Below are positions 1-12,641 of a stretch of 64,000 nucleotides of DNA, piece by piece. Where the stretch lies: positions 25,214,001 through 25,278,000 of the forward strand of contig JAYKYS010000009.1 of NCBI GenBank assembly GCA_036924285.1, given 5' to 3'. Source of the stretch: Asterella californica (Eukaryota; Streptophyta; Marchantiopsida; Marchantiales; Aytoniaceae). Both the position numbers and the translations under genes were made by a program. How positions within the stretch are numbered: the first letter of the stretch is position 1; every line of letters begins with the position of its first letter. The notes beneath the pieces were generated by a model. The model saw only the letters and a program-made list of their open reading frames with translations. It did not search any database and was not told the origin of the DNA.

Positions 1-667
1 CGTAGCCCTACTGACACGTGACCACGAAGGTTTGAAGCGATTTTCTCAAATCTACTGCGATTGACATCGAAAACCCCAAAATCAACAGAAGTGCTGCAAT
101 TCTGGCACAAATCGAACTTCAATCAGCCATAACTCCTTCTTTATTGCTCCAAATCGATCAAAAATTTTGCTGACAGTGCTTGGCACGACAAACCCTATCT
201 CGCTGTACTCTCAGATTTTGAAGTCCTCTCACCAAATGCTCGAACTCCTCTTAAGACCTCTACTACTAAGTTTAGCAGTACACAAAGACAAAATTGGACC
301 AATGGGAGTTCATAGCTTCACTCCCTTGTCTTTTTGTGTCCCAAACCACGTGATGACTTAATTTTGCACATAGGCTACCACGTCAAGCCCCTAAAGTGCC
401 AGCGTAACTCCTAAACTACATGCGAAGATATGTAAAACGACACGTAATCCCGAAAAATAACCTAACCTCGCTAGGAAGCATGCATGGGTGACATGTAATT
501 AAAACCCAGGAGCTTAACTCTATCTACATGGTAATCAACCTACTAAGACTCAAAATATATGACATCCTCCAGTGTCGACTTCTCTGAGGTCCTAACTTCA
601 CTCAGAGAGACTAACGCTTGACAGAGAGGTGAATTATTTACAATGTAAAATGATTCACATCACGACA
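1..667 (-). repeat. 3' LTR of element I (truncated by window edge)
   Basis: This is a direct copy of about 7264-7914 with scattered substitutions and small indels. It ends in CACGACA at 667, the expected LTR edge (minus-strand TGTCGTG). A purine-rich tract lies immediately outside it. Confidence 0.8.
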
Positions 668-690
668 TCCATCCCTTCCAAACCTGCACA
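668..690 (-). other. Polypurine tract of element I
   Basis: The minus strand reads AGGTTTGGAAGGGATGGA directly before the LTR start TGTCGTG. This matches the tract beside the G1 3' LTR at 47974. Confidence 0.6.
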
Positions 691-713
691 TCCTCCGACA
701 TATGCCAACCTCT

Positions 714-3700
714 TCAGTCTTTAGTTTGTTCTTCATCAGCATCGTTCTCCTCCGCCTCAGCCTCTTCAGTAGCCGGGGCGTCTTCATCTCTTGTCATCCT
801 CTGCTCAGACTCCAGAAAGTTGAACAAATCTATTGATCCTCCACGTTGTTTGAACAACTTCACTCGCTTGCCGGCCACAGATAGTTTCAAAGGAGTACCA
901 TCTAGCTCTCGTAAACTATAAGTGGCATTCTCGTATACATCTAGCACAACATAAGGCCCAAACTATCTTCGCGAGAACTTACGAAGTGTAGAATGCTGGT
1001 TCTCCAGCGTGCTATCATACACCAGAACCCAATCACCAACACGTATTAGCTTTGGTCATAGTCGGTGAGTCTTGTCAAAATGCTCTTTGTTTTTGACTCG
1101 GGCCACCTTCAGCTTCTCTTGCGCCACAGCAAGATCCTCCTCCCTTCGCTCCAACTGCCTAGTTCGTAAAGCAAGGAGTGAAGTATGATCTATATCATCT
1201 TTCCACGGTAGCATAGTCCACGTAGGGAAGTCCTCCTCAGCAGGCATGATTGGCTTCTGTCCCAACATAAGCTCAACTAGCATATAGCCAGTCGTGGTAC
1301 AGCGTGTAGTTCTATCAGCCCATAAAGCAAATGGATCTCGGTCATTCCCTAGGCCTACCATCACATGCTTTTACTAAAGCGTGAACAACAGAAGGGTGTC
1401 CTCGTTCACTCTTATCAATGTCCTCTGGATTCATAGCAGTAGTAAGTCGAAGCTTTACTCCATAACGAGCAAAGAACTCATTCGATTCTGCACCTCTCAA
1501 CTCCCCCCTATCTGCTCGTAATCTTCCAATAGATCCATAACGACAGATGATATCTTCCAATACGAATCTACATATGTTCTCTGTAGTCTTCGTTCGTAGT
1601 GCTCGTCCCTCCACGTAGTTGGAGAGATATTCCCGAGCTAACACCAAGTAGCGCATCCTCCACAGTCCCGGCGGCATCATCACAAGATCAAGGACCCCCT
1701 AAAAATGAATACTAGGTGGGTAGGTAGGTACAAGTCCATCTCTGTAACGGACTTTAAAGTAGAACTGGCAGTGCAGACACGATCCAACAAAATCCACTAT
1801 GTCTTGATACAAACCCTTCCACCAGTATCGCTCCTTCATCTTCGTGTACGTAGCCCAAACTCCACGGTGTCCAGCCCACAATGTATCATGAAACTCCTTC
1901 AGCAGATTCAGCTTCGTCAGTTGATCATCCACCACTCTGGCAAGCATTCCATCTCTTCTTTTCGGACGTTTTCACAGATAACCTTCACGTAGAAGATAAC
2001 TGTACGTCTTCCGTCTGATCTCGTTGAACTTTGCATCACTCCATCTTTCTCTTCTACCTAACGAACTCAGATAAAATCCAATATCGCGGAACTTTTCTGA
2101 GTAGAACTCCTCATTGAACGGTAGTGGTTCCAAGTCTGAAGTCTGCTGACCAACTTGGCACCAAATGTCTCTCCTCTCTTCATTCTCCACTTCTGCAAAC
2201 ATCTCACCCTCATTTGTATAACGAGTCCTAGACAACATATCTGCAACTAGATTGTCCTTCCCTGCTATATGCTTTAGCTGAGAGTTCAGACTCGGACATA
2301 AGCATCCATCGCAGCATCGCTATGTCTGGTGTATTGCAGTTTGCTATCATACCCAACAAAGACAAACAATTTGTTTCTAGTATCACACGAGCTCCTATCA
2401 AGAACTCTCGATCTATCTTCATAGCAGTAACAGCTCCCCACAACTCACGCTTCACTTGAGGATAGTTACGCTGTCTATCAGTTAAGATCCGAGCTCCAAA
2501 CCTTGAAACAAACCGCACACCATCTGCATCTTCTTGACCAACTACTCATCCAATCGCCTTTGGACTCGTATCAACAATTAGTACCACAGGTCTCCCGCTC
2601 TCGTAGCTAAGCCTCCTCAGTATAGGTGGAGACTTCAGAATCTCCTTCAGCTGCTCCATCATCTAGTGATGTTCTTGCCGTCAAGTAAACCTCTTCTCTT
2701 TTCTCAGAAGTGCATACAGAGGCTCGGCAATGTGTGCATAATGAGGAATACTCACACGAAAGAACACACAAGCTCCTAAGAATCGTTGAACCTTAGTGAT
2801 GTTGGTACAGTCTGCTATCCTTGCTATAGCATCTACCTTCTCTGGGTTCGGCCGTCTTCCAAAAGTGTCGCATAAGTGACCAACCACCACAATCTCTGAC
2901 ATTCCACGAGATTTGGTACCTGACAGAGTGAGGTGTACCTCTTCCAAGCGCATCAGAATCTTCTCCACATCTCAGATGTGGTCTGCAACGAATTTTCTGC
3001 AACCATCAGCAGTCATAGTTTCGTCCTTGTCCTCCACCAGACAACCTTTCATGGGGATATCATCAAGAAATGGGATAGTAACCTCAGGTACAAACTCTCG
3101 TAACATCTTATGCATCGCGTTTTGCATATGAGCTACTGAGTTTGTCGCACCCTGAGGAAGAGTACACATCCGCATCAACCCCAAAGGTGTACGCATGGTA
3201 GTCAAGTCTCTACTCTCCAAAGCAAGCTGAAACTGATCATAACCTGAAAACAGATCTCCAATAGAATAGATGGATCTTCCAGCAAATGCCTCTGCTACTT
3301 CATCAACCATAGGTCCTGTTCCAACATTTTGAATCGTGATGTTGTTAGCAGGCTGTAAGTCTTGGATGAAGCGTAAAGCTCCTGTCTTCTTAGGTACTGT
3401 GAATCATTGGCTAGAATACGGAGCCATAGATGGTTCAAGAATACCCGTCCGCATCCTCTCCTTCAGTAACTCAATAACCTTCGGTAGCAAGGCACGAGGG
3501 ACTGGAATCGGCTTCAAGTCTCAAGGTACGTGAGGAACAGTGAAGATAACCATCGGAGCTATCACACTAGGATCCACACAACCAATCTCTCCAGCTGAGA
3601 AAGAAAATGCCTTACCATGGTTAACTATCATCTGCTCAAAAGCTCGTTTCTCCACTTTAGTCAAGAAGCCACCCCCTCCTATCTGGAGCTGCTCGAGTGT

Positions 3701-4304
3701 ATCTTGAGTAAACTCGTGTCCTATCTGTTTAGGATCTCTCAGTACAGGCTCAGTGGCCGCTAACTCCATCTGCTGTCGTGAATCAATAGGTAACTGGGTC
3801 GTCAACTGGTTTCACTTTCTTCGCTACAGTTTTGTATTTGGTGTGAACCTCTGCTTCTTCACGAGAGCCACACCAGCAGATTGCATCCTTCCATCCACTC
3901 TCTAGTCTCGGATGAGGAAGAGATTGTAAGCACGAGACAACCTCCTCATAGACTTTACGAGAGTGGATAAGGATCACCACCCTTCCTCCCATCTGCTCCA
4001 TCAACCTATCTACACCATCCAGCCAACGAACAAAAGACTGTACACCTACAAACTCCTCGTAAATATCAAAAATCATCTCATCTTCACTCAGAACTCATGT
4101 ACAGTGCAGATTTTCTACATACTTCTCCATCTGTCTTTTACTTTTCTCAGTCAGATCCTCCACTCGCGTGAACTCACTCCAATCATCAGAACTGAAAGTC
4201 ATCAAATCAGATTTCCAACTATATACAGTATAGTTGTTCTCAGAATCTTGAGCAACCTCTTCGTCAGCCTCTTGTGATCCTACAGGCTGCTCAAGCGGGA
4301 TCAT
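714..4304 (-). pseudogene. Broken pol of element I (RT, RNase H, integrase)
   Basis: Fragments read right to left on the minus strand as pre-RT (about 3521-4304), RT (2681-3310, with an FLDD catalytic box near 3060), RNase H (about 2228-2518) and integrase (714-1947). The integrase fragments include the zinc-binding HHCC area and an ADRGEL block for the second acidic catalytic residue. The protein ends in a run of Glu and Asp. At least seven frame changes or stops interrupt it. Each piece aligns by eye to the intact pol at 48037-51540, so this is a dead copy of the same lineage. None of its short frames is a likely separate gene. Confidence 0.8.
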
Positions 4305-4339
4305 AGTAACAGCGGATCCGTCACTCTTGGTATCCCGTC

Positions 4340-6885
4340 CTACAAGAGTGGTTTCTGAAAACCCTTACTCCTACAGATAGGAGAATCTCTCAAAGTTTGT
4401 CTGTTTCGTTCGTGATTCGAACGAACGGTCAGAAACTGCACAGAACGTCTATCATCCGGATAACAGATCCTAGCATAGTGAGATCCGTCATCCATCACCT
4501 TGGTCTCCATTCGAACTGCAGTAATATAAAGCTGACCAAGAATCACAGGATATGAAGCAGAAGACTGCACGAAGAAGTGTTGATCTACCTCCACATCACC
4601 CAGCTTCACTCTCACGTTGGGACAAGCGCCGTATAACTCACCTTTCTGGTTGTTTGCAGCTCGTAGCACCCAACCATGGTTCAGTTCGATAGGCCACTGA
4701 CCTCTCTCATACACTTCCGTGACATGATGTTGATCTCTGAACCGTGATCAACCAAAGCAGCAACAGGTTCAAGATTTCCAAGGCGAACTCGTGTAGCAGT
4801 CGTGGCACGAGCCTAGTGTTTTTTTCTGAAGTCACTATCAATAGGTGGACTGTCGTCGCCAGCTTCTTCATCTTCAAATTCAGCAGTGTTGGTATCAGCA
4901 ACCAACGCTTCTTGCTGGTACTCTGTATCATCAACCTCTTGAAAATGCACCTTGCCGAATTCTGCATCATTAACAGAAGCTCTTACTGCATCTATCATCT
5001 GACTTTCAACTTGGTCGGACATCACCTGTCTCTTCCGCTTGATGATGTCGATGATCAGTTCGTGAAACTCCCTCTTCGCAATACCAAGAACCTCTCGAAG
5101 AGAAAACTCGATTCGCGCGTCAAGTATTCTCTGCTCCAAAATGCTCTTGAGATCAGTTGAAGTCTCGATATCAGCCGCCAACTTATAAGCCGTTCCCTTC
5201 TCTTTCTCTTGGGTAGTAAACCGTCTACCAGCAGTCGTTGGCTCCTGCTGGGATCTCTGCACGTCCTCCATCGGACCTGGTGCAGGTGGAGGAGCTGTAG
5301 AAGTAGACGGGATGTCCTCAGGAAGAGCTGCTCGTCTCCTTGTGACCCTCCGTCTATCTCCAGTCTCCTCTGGAACTCCAGTATCAAGTTTAGAGGCTTC
5401 TCGCCGCCTCTTCTCCTCCACAGAAGCATCATGCCAGTGAACGTGTCTATCCACGTCCAAGAATGCTTTGATAGACGCAGCATCAACAAGATCTCTCCAC
5501 CCTGTGACCTTACGGATAGTTTCTGCTCCTCTCTTTAGTACTTCAGAAGGAACTTGAACAGGTTTCTTCTCAGTAGTCCTATCTAGCAACGTAGGACTAG
5601 AAGAAACTTCAATGTGACCGGCATATACATCAGGATTTACTGGTGGTGCCATCAATGCGTGTACAGTTGCAGCAGCTGTAATCTGAGGTAGACTCCTCAT
5701 GCCTCCTCGTCCAAACTGCGTGCTTAGCGGCTCTTCAGTAGAAAAAAGGTGCAGCCTACCGTTCTGGTAACGAACCACACCATCTCGCAGAGCAGCCGTG
5801 AGCTCTTGACAGTCCCCTCGGAAATGATCTTGACTGTCACACCAGATACATCTACGAGCAAGAGCACCTCCTGGACGTGCAGCAGCAGGCGTCGGTGGCT
5901 ACTCTCTCTACAATCCAGCTAGCTCCACCTTCAGTTCTCGCATCTGCCGAATCAGGTCTTCTATCTGATTTTGTTGCTCATGTTTCTCCGCAGGTCTCTG
6001 TACAGGTGCCCTTTGTGCAGGAACTTGCACAACTGGCATCAAAGGAACTACAGTCGGTACAACAGGTCTAGGAGCTGGAGCCTGAGGTTGCTGTACTTGA
6101 GGAGCAGTGCGAGGTTGAGCTGTCACTTCTGCAAGCGGACGTCCTCCCACAGCCACTCTTCCTCTCCTCTGCCTCGTTAGTACGGCAACAACATCCTCGA
6201 CTCTTCCCCAATCAGTAGTAACACCTCTTTCAGCAGATCGGTCGGCCAACATAAAGCATAACCGATCTGCCGTAGCATCATCGGTAGCTTGCAAGAATAG
6301 TTCTATTTTCCTAGCATCTAAGGTTATCCTCTCTAGAGTCGAGAGTTGTCGGTATCTCCGATCAAACTCTCTCAACATCTCATTCAGACTCATCATACGA
6401 CCAGGTTGCTGCTCAACCCAGTCTAAGAACGTCCTCCTAGTAACTCTCTCTGAATCTTCTTCAAGAAACTCCTCTCGAAGAGATCGCTCAAAACTCATCC
6501 ACACACCTAGATTTCTTCTCTGTACATCCTTAACTTGGTCCCGCAACTCAAGGATTACAGCTAACTCGAAACTGGTTATCATCTCTATATCAGTGACTCT
6601 AACCAGTTCCATCTCTCCTCTGTACTCACGCAGATACCTAAAAATATCTCTACCTTCAAACCTTCCACACCTATTCACTATCGCTTGTAAAGCTTTTGTG
6701 GATTTCAACTCACCCCCTCCATCGATCGGATGCTGTTGGACCAGGGCCGTAAGCATCTTCAGAATCTCAGCCGTATCCAGGCCAAGTGCAGATGTCGTTG
6801 TAGCCGCTGGTGCTACAGAAGGAGCTGCAGTAGACGTAGATGCAGTAACCATAGAAGTAACAACAGTAGCACTCTTGCGATCCAT
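4340..6885 (-). pseudogene. Broken gag-protease of element I
   Basis: The largest piece, 5908-6885, starts at the first ATG (MDRKSATVV). It is a capsid-like helical domain followed by a Pro/Gln/Val-rich stretch. The 4813-5778 piece is a charged linker. The 4340-4970 piece carries the retropepsin region with VDHGSEINIM, where Asp-His-Gly replaces the usual Asp-Ser/Thr-Gly. The same substitution is present in G1, so it is ancestral and not decay. Frameshifts separate the pieces. The zinc-knuckle region, expected near 5800-5880, is broken by a frame change. Confidence 0.75.
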
Positions 6886-6934
6886 CTCTTCTCTTTGTAA
6901 TGAACTCAACCTTTTCAATCAATCACCCCAAGAG

Positions 6935-6952
6935 CTCTCAGTGGAAGCACCA
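6935..6952 (-). other. Primer binding site of element I
   Basis: The minus strand reads TGGTGCTTCCACTGAGAG two bases inside the LTR edge at 6955. The TGG start fits a tRNA CCA end. I could not assign the tRNA. Confidence 0.5.
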
Positions 6953-6954
6953 GA

Positions 6955-7914
6955 TGTCGAGTTGAGAGTTTTCCTAAGAAGGACGTAACCTTCTAGCTGT
7001 GATATGATCTTGAAGGATGTGTTCAGTCTACTCAGGGAAGCGTTGGGCATCAGGCTATGGTTGCTTATTACAGAGGTAGGAGGATTTGCAGTACACAGCT
7101 TGCTGAACACTCTTGTGAAGTTGGCCCTCCTGATTGTACACAGAACTCCAGATCTCGCTCTCTGAAGTTGCTGTTCTAGATTGAAAGCTTTTCGGACCCC
7201 CTCTACTTCAGCGGTCGCCTCGAATTACTCTGTCACTCAACTGACATGAAAATTTGGAGACAGTCGTAGCCCTACTGACAGTGAACGTGACCACGGTTTG
7301 AAGCAATTTTCTCAAATCTACTACAATTGACATCGAAAACCCCAAAATCAACAGAAGTGCTGCAATTCTGGCACAAATCGAACTTCAATCAGCCATAACT
7401 CCTTCTTTATTGCTCCAAATCGATCAAAAAGATTTCACTGACAGTGCTTGGCACGACGAAGATTTTGAAGTCCTCTCACCAAATGCTCGAACTCCTCTTA
7501 AGACCCCTACTACTAAGTTTAGTAGTACACACAGACAAAATTGGACCAATGGGAGTTCATAGCTTCACTCCCCTATCCTTTTGTGTCCCAAACCACGTGG
7601 TGACTTAATTTTGCACATAGGCTATCACGTCAAGTCCCTAAAGTGCCAGTGTAATTCCTAAACTACATGCGAAGACATGTAAAACGACACGTAATCCCAA
7701 AAGATAACCTAACCTCGCTATGAAGCATGCATGGGTGACATGTAATTACAACCCAGGAGCTTAACTCCATCTACATGGTAATCAACCTACTAAGACTCAA
7801 AATATATAACATCCTCCAATGTCGACTTCTCTGAGGTCCTAACTTCACTCAGAGAGACTAACGTTTGACAGAGAGATGAATTATTTACAATGTAAAATGA
7901 TTCACATTACGACA
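6955..7914 (-). repeat. 5' LTR of element I (960 bp)
   Basis: It begins TGTCG and ends CGACA on the plus strand, a perfect 5-bp terminal inverted repeat. It is homologous to the left LTR (1-667) and, in the same orientation, to most of the solo LTR at 59978-61350 (compare about 7050-7810 with 60380-61220). It contains no coding frame worth calling. Confidence 0.75.
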
Positions 7915-8208
7915 GCGTCTAGACGCATCTCGATCTCACGTTTCATACTCACGTCTCAGATTTACGCTTCGATCTGTTTTTAGACTTGTCTCCTTAAGTC
8001 AGCATTCGTCGAGGTTCTCCTTGGGATACAGCTCAACGTCTTAATCCAACGTTCCAACCTTGGTTCAGAGAACCACTTAGGTTTCTTATGTTCTCTACTT
8101 CTTGGTCAAGTCATTAAGTCCTATTGGCAACATTCAGAACTTAGCGCAAGTCCACTAGAGTTCTGTCGTTCACCTCTGCGCACGATCTTGAGATTGAGGG
8201 TCACGACA
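7915..8208 (-). repeat. LTR fragment of element D
   Basis: On the minus strand this begins TGTCGTGACC at 8208. It is homologous, in opposite orientation, to two tandem units at 25898-27062 (shared words such as CTCAAGATC and TCCACTAG). Its outer part is missing because element I is inserted at 7914/7915, so it is probably the truncated 3' LTR of element D. Confidence 0.55.
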
Positions 8209-9079
8209 TTCACTTTGGAGATTGATGCACTCATCAATAATTATCTTTAAGTTAACATCAAGTTCAAAATGGGTAGCCAATCCCTTGGTGTCAGAATTGC
8301 ATTCTGATAGCTAACCCGCAATTCTCTTCTTAACTTGAGTCTTAAGTTGTGACTAGAACACTTAGAAAATTCCAACTAGTCTCGAGAAAGCCTAATCTTT
8401 TTTGCCATCCATAAACACAAAACTAGTTAATAATTTCTAAACATTCTACTTAAGCCTCTAACTTGCTAACTTATAAGTATTCACACCTACTTACTAGGTC
8501 TCGCGAAGCTCACTTTCTGGTTGCAATCTAATTTGACTTAGACGCGTGACTAAGTTTACCTTGCAGTTAGAAAACCACAATGCAAGATCACCTCAAGCTC
8601 CAAGACAAGTGTAAATCATTCACACTTGCTTTGCCAACGCTACGGCAACCCTAAGTCTTGATTTAGATGCTTATCCAAACCAGCTTGTATCCTTGGAGTG
8701 TGCTTCGTTCCTCCTCTTGACAACATCATAGGCATCTGATCAAAACTAGTCATAGCCATGCACTATCAATACACTTAGACAATTTCCAAGAAATAAATTT
8801 TTTTATTTTCACAAAATAAGAGTCAAAGCTACAAAGTCCGTCCGTCCATATCGTCTCAAGTTGCTACTCGTACGGTTTGTCGTTCCTTCACTCCTCGTCC
8901 TCATCTTGTTAATGCCCTTGTTGTCCTTGTCGTCGTTTGAAAAGGTCCAATACTTCACTGGCATGTTCCAAATCGTCCTCTGGCACCCAAGTTGCTTCTT
9001 TCAAATGATATCTATGTCATTTGATCAAGTACTCCATTCGGTTGGATTTGTATCGCGATCATAAAATAATCTCTACCTC
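8209..9079. other. Non-coding 3' tail of element D
   Basis: About 870 bases lie between the end of the recognisable D integrase and its LTR fragment. I see no reading frame with protein similarity and no strong repeat, only AT-rich, decayed sequence. Confidence 0.4.
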
Positions 9080-12000
9080 GTATTTTGCTTCGCATTGTAC
9101 GACATTAGGTTAAGGCCTGAGAACCTATTGCGTTCCAGTCGCAAATCATCCTTGAAGTATTTCTTTAATAAAGAAACATGGAAAGTCGGATACAACTACC
9201 ACTCGGGAAGAAGGTCTAAAGTATAGAAATCTTCATGCGGATTCTTGACAATGACAAAAGGTCCCGTGAACTTTGATGAGAACTTTGTCTAAACTCCTTC
9301 TGGGAGGGTGAAGATTTTCGTACTTAACCATACTTCTTCGCTCACTTGAAACTTCACTTGCCACTGATGCTTGTTTACCTATTTTGTGTAACGTTGTTGT
9401 GCCTTCTTGAGGTTCTTTTTCACTTGTTCTTCGCGTCGTTGCATTTTTACCATCAACTCTTCAGCTGATGTTTGTCGTGTTCTTGGTCGTGCCGAAGTAG
9501 AACTCGCTGCAAGAGTCAAGTTAAGAGGTCTTTCTGGCTCACGTCCGTAAACCAACAGACGATTCGCTGAATGCTTTGTTGAGTTGTAGCAATACTCTGC
9601 AAGACTAAGCTAGTCCGTCCCATCACTTTGGTCCACGTTCACATATTCCTCAAGTATTTATTCAAAACTTGAGTTAATTTGTTCGGTTTGTCCATCAATT
9701 TCTAGATGAAAAGTGATACTAGATTTTAACTTAGTCCTCAACTTTTGGAACAAGTGTTTCTAAAAGACACTATTGAACTTAGAGTCTCGGTCTGAAATAA
9801 TACTCTGTGGTAACCATGTGAGCGCCACCAAGTATCTAAGAACAACAAAGAAGTCATGAATGTCGTTGCGATATCGAAGGTCGGGGTAAATTTTGTGAGT
9901 TTGCTAAACTGATCAACTATCACAAAGATGACAATGTATCCATTTGAATCAGGCAGAGACGTAATGAAGTCCATGCTTATGCTTTCCCAAGGTCTGGGTG
10001 GAATCAGCAAAGTATGTTTTCGCAAAGTTGACAACATCGTCTTTCATGTGGGGCCAATAATTTTTTAGCTATTATTGCTAAAGTGGATTTTTCTCCTTTA
10101 TGGTCTGATAAGGACACATCATGACACTCTTTGAGCAACTTAGTCTTAAGTTTTCCTTGTCTCACATAAACCCGACTTTGCTTGAACATGAATAAGTCAT
10201 GTCTCAGTTGAATGTTCTGCAACTTCACTCCTCACTTGAGCTGTTCTAGGTACTCCTCTGCTTGGTCATTACCCATGTAATCTTCACGTAATCGCCTCTC
10301 CAAGTCTGACTCCTTAGGATACATAGCTCACAAAATCTATGTCGACGATGAAAGATATTTCTCCTTGCGACTCAAGACGTCAGGAACCACATTGTCCTTT
10401 CCCGCTTTGTGGATTAATTCTACATTCATGAGCGCCAAGGTATCATGTCATCATAGTTGCTTTGACATCACCCAATCTTGTGTTTCAATGTACTTGAACA
10501 AAATATTATCAGTATACACTTGGGTTTTGTGAAGTCTCAAGTAATGTCGTCATTTCCTCAAGCAATGAACCACCGCAAACAGTTCCTCCTCGTGAGTTGA
10601 TCATCGACCCTCCGTCTCAGATAACTTCTTGCTTTCGTACAATACAGGTTTTCCATCCTACACCAACACTTCGCCAATCGTATAGTCGCTTGCGTCCGTG
10701 TGCACCTCGAATGGTTTGGTAGACTCTGACAGCTTGAAAACTAGTGTCTTTGACAAAATGGATTTGATCATCAAGGACGCATCATCCACCTCCTTGGTCC
10801 AACTTACATGTACGTCTTTTCTTGTACAATCCATCAACATCTTCCTCGATCTTTGAAAACCCCTTCACATACTTACGGTAGAACTGCACCAATTCTAAGA
10901 ATCACTGCATTTCCTTTATTGTAGTTGGAGGCTCCCAAGTCACAATCGCATTCACCTTCTGCGTATCAGACTCTTTCTATACTTATGACATATCTCGAGA
11001 AGTTAATGCATCCCAAGCTAAACTCACTCTTGTGAACATTGGCAAATAGCTTATGCTCTCGTAGCTTCGTCAACACCACTCTTAGCTATTTCACGTGTGA
11101 CTCCAAGGTTTTTGAGTAGATCACATCGATGTAAACCATGACAAACTCGTCCATCTCCTCACGGAAAATTATGTTCATCAATGTAGTGAACGTCGAAGGG
11201 GCATTGCAGAGTTCAAATGACATCACCACGAAATCAAATGATCCGTATCTGGTTCGACAAGCAGTCTTCTCAACATCTGGGTCAACTATCCGGATCTGGT
11301 AATATCCTGACTTCAAGTCTATTCTGCTAAAGTACTTTACGCTCGCTAACTTATCAAACGTGTCATCTATCCTAGGCAAGGTATAGTTATTCTTGACCGT
11401 CACCTTGTTGAGCGCACGATAATCTCCACAGAGTCGTAAGTTCCCATCCTTTTTCTTTGCAAATAGAACTTGGGCTCCGTAAGGTGACTTGCTGGTTCAA
11501 ATATATCCCTGCGCTAACGGCTCGTCAAGTTGCTTTTTCAACTCAAGGATTTCTACCTGATTGAGTCGGTAAGGAGCTTTGGAGAGTGATTCTGACCTTG
11601 ACAAGACCTCAATCTTATGGTCCACCATCCGCTCTTGAGGAATTCAACAAGTAGCTCATCCATCAAGACATCCTCAAACTCCTTAATCACTTCGTGAAGC
11701 ACCTTCGAAAGTTTAGTCGCAACTCCTGATGTTTTCTTGTCCACCACTCGTCATCAAATCTGCAACCCGCATCAAACACATGACTCCCGTTGAAGTCCAT
11801 ATGATTGTCTTGGTTCTAATTGACCGCAAAGTCGTCAATTTTCTGCATCTTTTGAATCACCCTCACTCCCAGCTGTCGTCTTTAACTCTGACGTTCAACC
11901 TCAAAGGTTTCCGACTAAGTTCTACTTCGAACCTATCCAAGAAAGTGTTTCTCCAAACTGCATGGATATCATCCATCTCACACACCGTGAAGTTTTCTAT

Positions 12001-12343
12001 TAACGCCAACTTCCCACACACAAATCGTACATCCAAGACCATTTCAGAAGTTTGATACGTCTTGCTCGTGGCAAAGCGCACTTGAATAGGCTTGTCTGCC
12101 TTGGAAGTAGACAAGCTCAAATTCTTCACCAACTTCGGACTTATGAAGGAGTGGGTCGTTCATGTGTTCATAAGAAAAGTAACATCATGGTTAGCAACTT
12201 TGGCTTGTAGGAACATCAATTCTGAAGTCTTCTTCGTGATTGTTAAGGTCATAGTCATCTAGCCCTCCAACAAGTCCTTTGCAACAAACTCATTGATGCT
12301 ATAGTTACTAACCTTAGGCTTCGTACACCCTTTAGCAATATGG
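9080..12343 (-). pseudogene. Broken pol of element D (Ty3/gypsy)
   Basis: Read right to left: a protease-flanking region (11863-12132), RT (11086-11403, with [10 protein letters not shown] and a catalytic box mutated to YIDV), RNase H (10658-10840, HTDASDYTIG), integrase zinc region (about 10004-10228), integrase core (9738-10037, SMDFITSLP) and a C-terminal integrase region running to about 9100. Stops and frameshifts occur every 100-300 bases. The 5' end of this frame is cut at 12343 by the methyltransferase element. The missing upstream part resumes at 22328 on the other side of that insertion. Confidence 0.8.
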
Positions 12344-12347
12344 TCCG
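12344..12347. other. Left target-site duplication TCCG
   Basis: TCCG here matches TCCG at 22324-22327. Removing the element and one copy restores the reading phase of the element D zinc knuckle (C-D-E-A-D-H-I-A-K-G-C), which confirms a 4-bp duplication. Confidence 0.85.
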
Positions 12348-12641
12348 TGTCACGTCAGTTTGGGCACCTCGGCTAGGTTGACCGAGTGCGAAGTGGCGCA
12401 TCCCGGTAAGGCCGTTAGTGCCGTTAGGGCGAGTTGGGAGGAGAGTCCACTAGGGGTAAACTTCGCAGGTAGGGCTTGGAGGCCTTAGTTCTTTGAGTTG
12501 AGCCTTCAAGCTCCAGGCTATGGTGGATAGTCTAGTTGAGTGTAACTTGGATTCTCTTCGCGTTTAGAGTGGGTTTGGCTTGACCGTTTGTGAGTAATCC
12601 TTGTTGTGGTGTTGGAGATGGTAATCTCAGTATTCAGATTA
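12348..12641 (+). repeat. R1 terminal repeat, 5' copy (294 bp)
   Basis: It matches 21923-22216 with one visible difference (CTCAGTATTC here, CTCTGTATTC there). It begins TGTC, complementary to the GACA at the far end of the element. After 12641 the sequence diverges at once: the R2 block that follows the 3' copy is absent here. Confidence 0.9.

Larger units (their letters stand above)
1..7914 (-). mobile_element. Element I: decayed Ty3/gypsy-type LTR retrotransposon
   Basis: A gag-protease-RT-RNase H-integrase order is readable on the minus strand, broken by many frameshifts and stops. It is flanked by direct LTR copies: the left one is cut by the window edge (1-667) and the right one is complete (6955-7914). 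The proteins are clearly related to those of G1 at 45569-56381, sharing the D-H-G protease motif and the acidic integrase tail. The integrase has no chromodomain. The left end lies outside the window, so its target duplication cannot be tested. The element looks dead. Confidence 0.85.
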
